In this document: piece by piece, positions 32,019 to 32,460 of the stretch
Layout of the letters: each line of letters starts with the position of its first letter
Numbering within the stretch: the stretch's first letter is position 1
Source: Paenibacillus sp. DMB20
Lineage (GTDB): Bacteria; Bacillota; Bacilli; Paenibacillales; Paenibacillaceae
Assembly: GCF_000987955.1 (NCBI RefSeq)
Contig: NZ_LAZU01000007.1
Location: 1 to 32,460, forward strand
Reading direction: 5' to 3'
DNA length: 32,460 bases
The notes under the pieces: model-generated
What the model was told of the DNA's origin: nothing
The model's input: the letters and a program-made list of their open reading frames with translations, nothing else
The model's database searches: none
Position numbers and translations under genes: made by a program

Positions 32019-32062
32019 AAGCTTTGAAAAATTGATCGAAAAATTAATTTCAAAAAAAGCTT
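32019..32062. repeat. AT-rich imperfect inverted repeat before rrn P2
   Basis: AAGCTTTGAAA (32019-32029) and TTTCAAAAAAAGCTT (32048-32062) face each other over an A/T-rich centre that could serve as an UP element for P2. Confidence 0.4.
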
Positions 32063-32089
32063 GCTAACTTCGAGAGAATGTGATATATT
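32061..32089 (+). promoter_or_regulatory. rrn promoter P2
   Basis: TTGCTA (32061-32066), a 17-base spacer and TATATT (32084-32089), with extended -10 TG at 32081-32082 and A-rich upstream sequence. The start would be ~200 bases before 16S. Confidence 0.7.
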
Positions 32090-32137
32090 ATAAGAGTTGC
32101 TGATGCGAACGAGTTTCGCTAGCGACACTGAGGAAGT

Positions 32138-32158
32138 TGATCTTTGAAAACTGAACAA
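32138..32158 (+). promoter_or_regulatory. rrn leader boxA-like antitermination site
   Basis: TGATCTTTGAAAACTGAACAA closely follows the form of boxA-containing rrn leaders in Bacilli, which recruit Nus factors to stop early termination. Confidence 0.6.
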
Positions 32159-32292
32159 CGAGTGAGTTAAACCGATCTTGCGTCAAGCGAGATCATAATG
32201 AGAATTTTAATTCTCGTCAGTTTTTCTAATGAGCAAGTCAAACTTCGGATGGAACACCTCATCACCTTCGGGTATGAGCCTCCTTCCGATCC

Positions 32293-32460
32293 TTATTGGA
32301 GAGTTTGATCCTGGCTCAGGACGAACGCTGGCGGCGTGCCTAATACATGCAAGTCGAGCGGAGCTGATGAGGTGCTTGCACCTCAGATGCTTAGCGGCGG
32401 ACGGGTGAGTAACACGTAGGCAACCTGCCCTCAAGACTGGGATAACTACCGGAAACGGTA
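32293..32460 (+). rRNA. rrs: 16S ribosomal RNA, 5' end (continues beyond the window)
   Basis: GAGAGTTTGATCCTGGCTCAG, the universal 27F site, begins about 8 bases after the predicted mature 5' end. GACGAACGCTGGCGGCGTGC and GCGGCGGACGGGTGAGTAAC are also present. V1 (GAGCTGATGAGGTGCTTGCACCTC) and the following ACGTAGGCAACCTGCCCTCAAG have a Paenibacillus-like form. The mature 5' end is estimated by comparison with B. subtilis. Confidence 0.98.

Larger units (their letters stand above)
31840..32292 (+). other. 453-base region upstream of 16S rRNA
   Basis: No protein gene is seen. It holds a 14-bp palindrome (31875-31888), promoter P1 (31940-31969), an inverted repeat (32019-32062), promoter P2 (32061-32089), the boxA-like antitermination site (32138-32158), an 8-bp hairpin GATCTTGC-GTCAA-GCGAGATC (32174-32194), a second hairpin GAGAATT-TT-AATTCTC (32200-32215), and pre-16S processing sequence. 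Confidence 0.75.

Overview
The window is a core-chromosome segment of a spore-forming Firmicute, almost certainly Paenibacillus or a close relative in Paenibacillaceae. Three things support this. It ends in the first ~170 bases of a 16S rRNA gene with a Paenibacillus-like V1 region. It carries sporulation genes (yabP, yabQ, spoIIE, yabS, yabT). Its gene order follows the Bacillus subtilis yabN-to-rrn region near the origin. Nearly all genes are on the + strand, in tightly packed operons with ATGA or TAATG overlaps.

Layout. (1) 1-2610: tail of a YabM-like membrane protein, yabN/mazG, the HU gene hup, and rqcP. (2) 2783-4729: yabP, yabQ, divIC and the S1-domain gene yabR behind a strong promoter and long leader. 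(3) 4730-9415: spoIIE with a Spo0A-type promoter (21-bp spacer), then yabS-yabT behind a sigma-F-like promoter. (4) 9543-13859: tilS, hpt, ftsH. (5) 13860-20331: nadA-nadB-nadC (NAD synthesis) running straight into coaX (CoA synthesis), hslO and a membrane-anchored peptidyl-prolyl isomerase. (6) 20332-21573: cysK with a structured leader. (7) 21574-28087: the folate operon pabB-pabA-pabC-folP-folB-folK, then yazB and dusB, preceded by a duplicated 52-bp intergenic repeat. (8) 28088-30592: greA and lysS. (9) 30609-31839: a minus-strand TetR-family regulator divergent from a membrane protein gene. (10) 31840-32460: rrn promoters, leader and the start of 16S rRNA.

Compared with the B. subtilis order as I remember it, four blocks are extra: hup between yabN and rqcP, nadABC between ftsH and coaX, greA between dusB and lysS, and the tetR/membrane-protein pair between lysS and the rRNA operon.

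The main caveat is sequence quality. Six conserved genes (yabM tail, hup, spoIIE, ftsH, pabB, lysS) are each broken by one single-base indel, or two in spoIIE, and several of these lie in homopolymers. Several are normally essential, and reading across one base restores full-length family proteins. I therefore read these as sequencing or assembly errors, not decay or programmed frameshifting, and annotate each as one gene.

I found no mobile element, CRISPR array or clearly new multi-gene system. The items most worth a second look are regulatory or repeat-based: the spoIIE, yabS and hup promoter candidates, the cysK and nadA leaders, the intergenic repeat family, and the apparently leaderless tetR gene with its operator.
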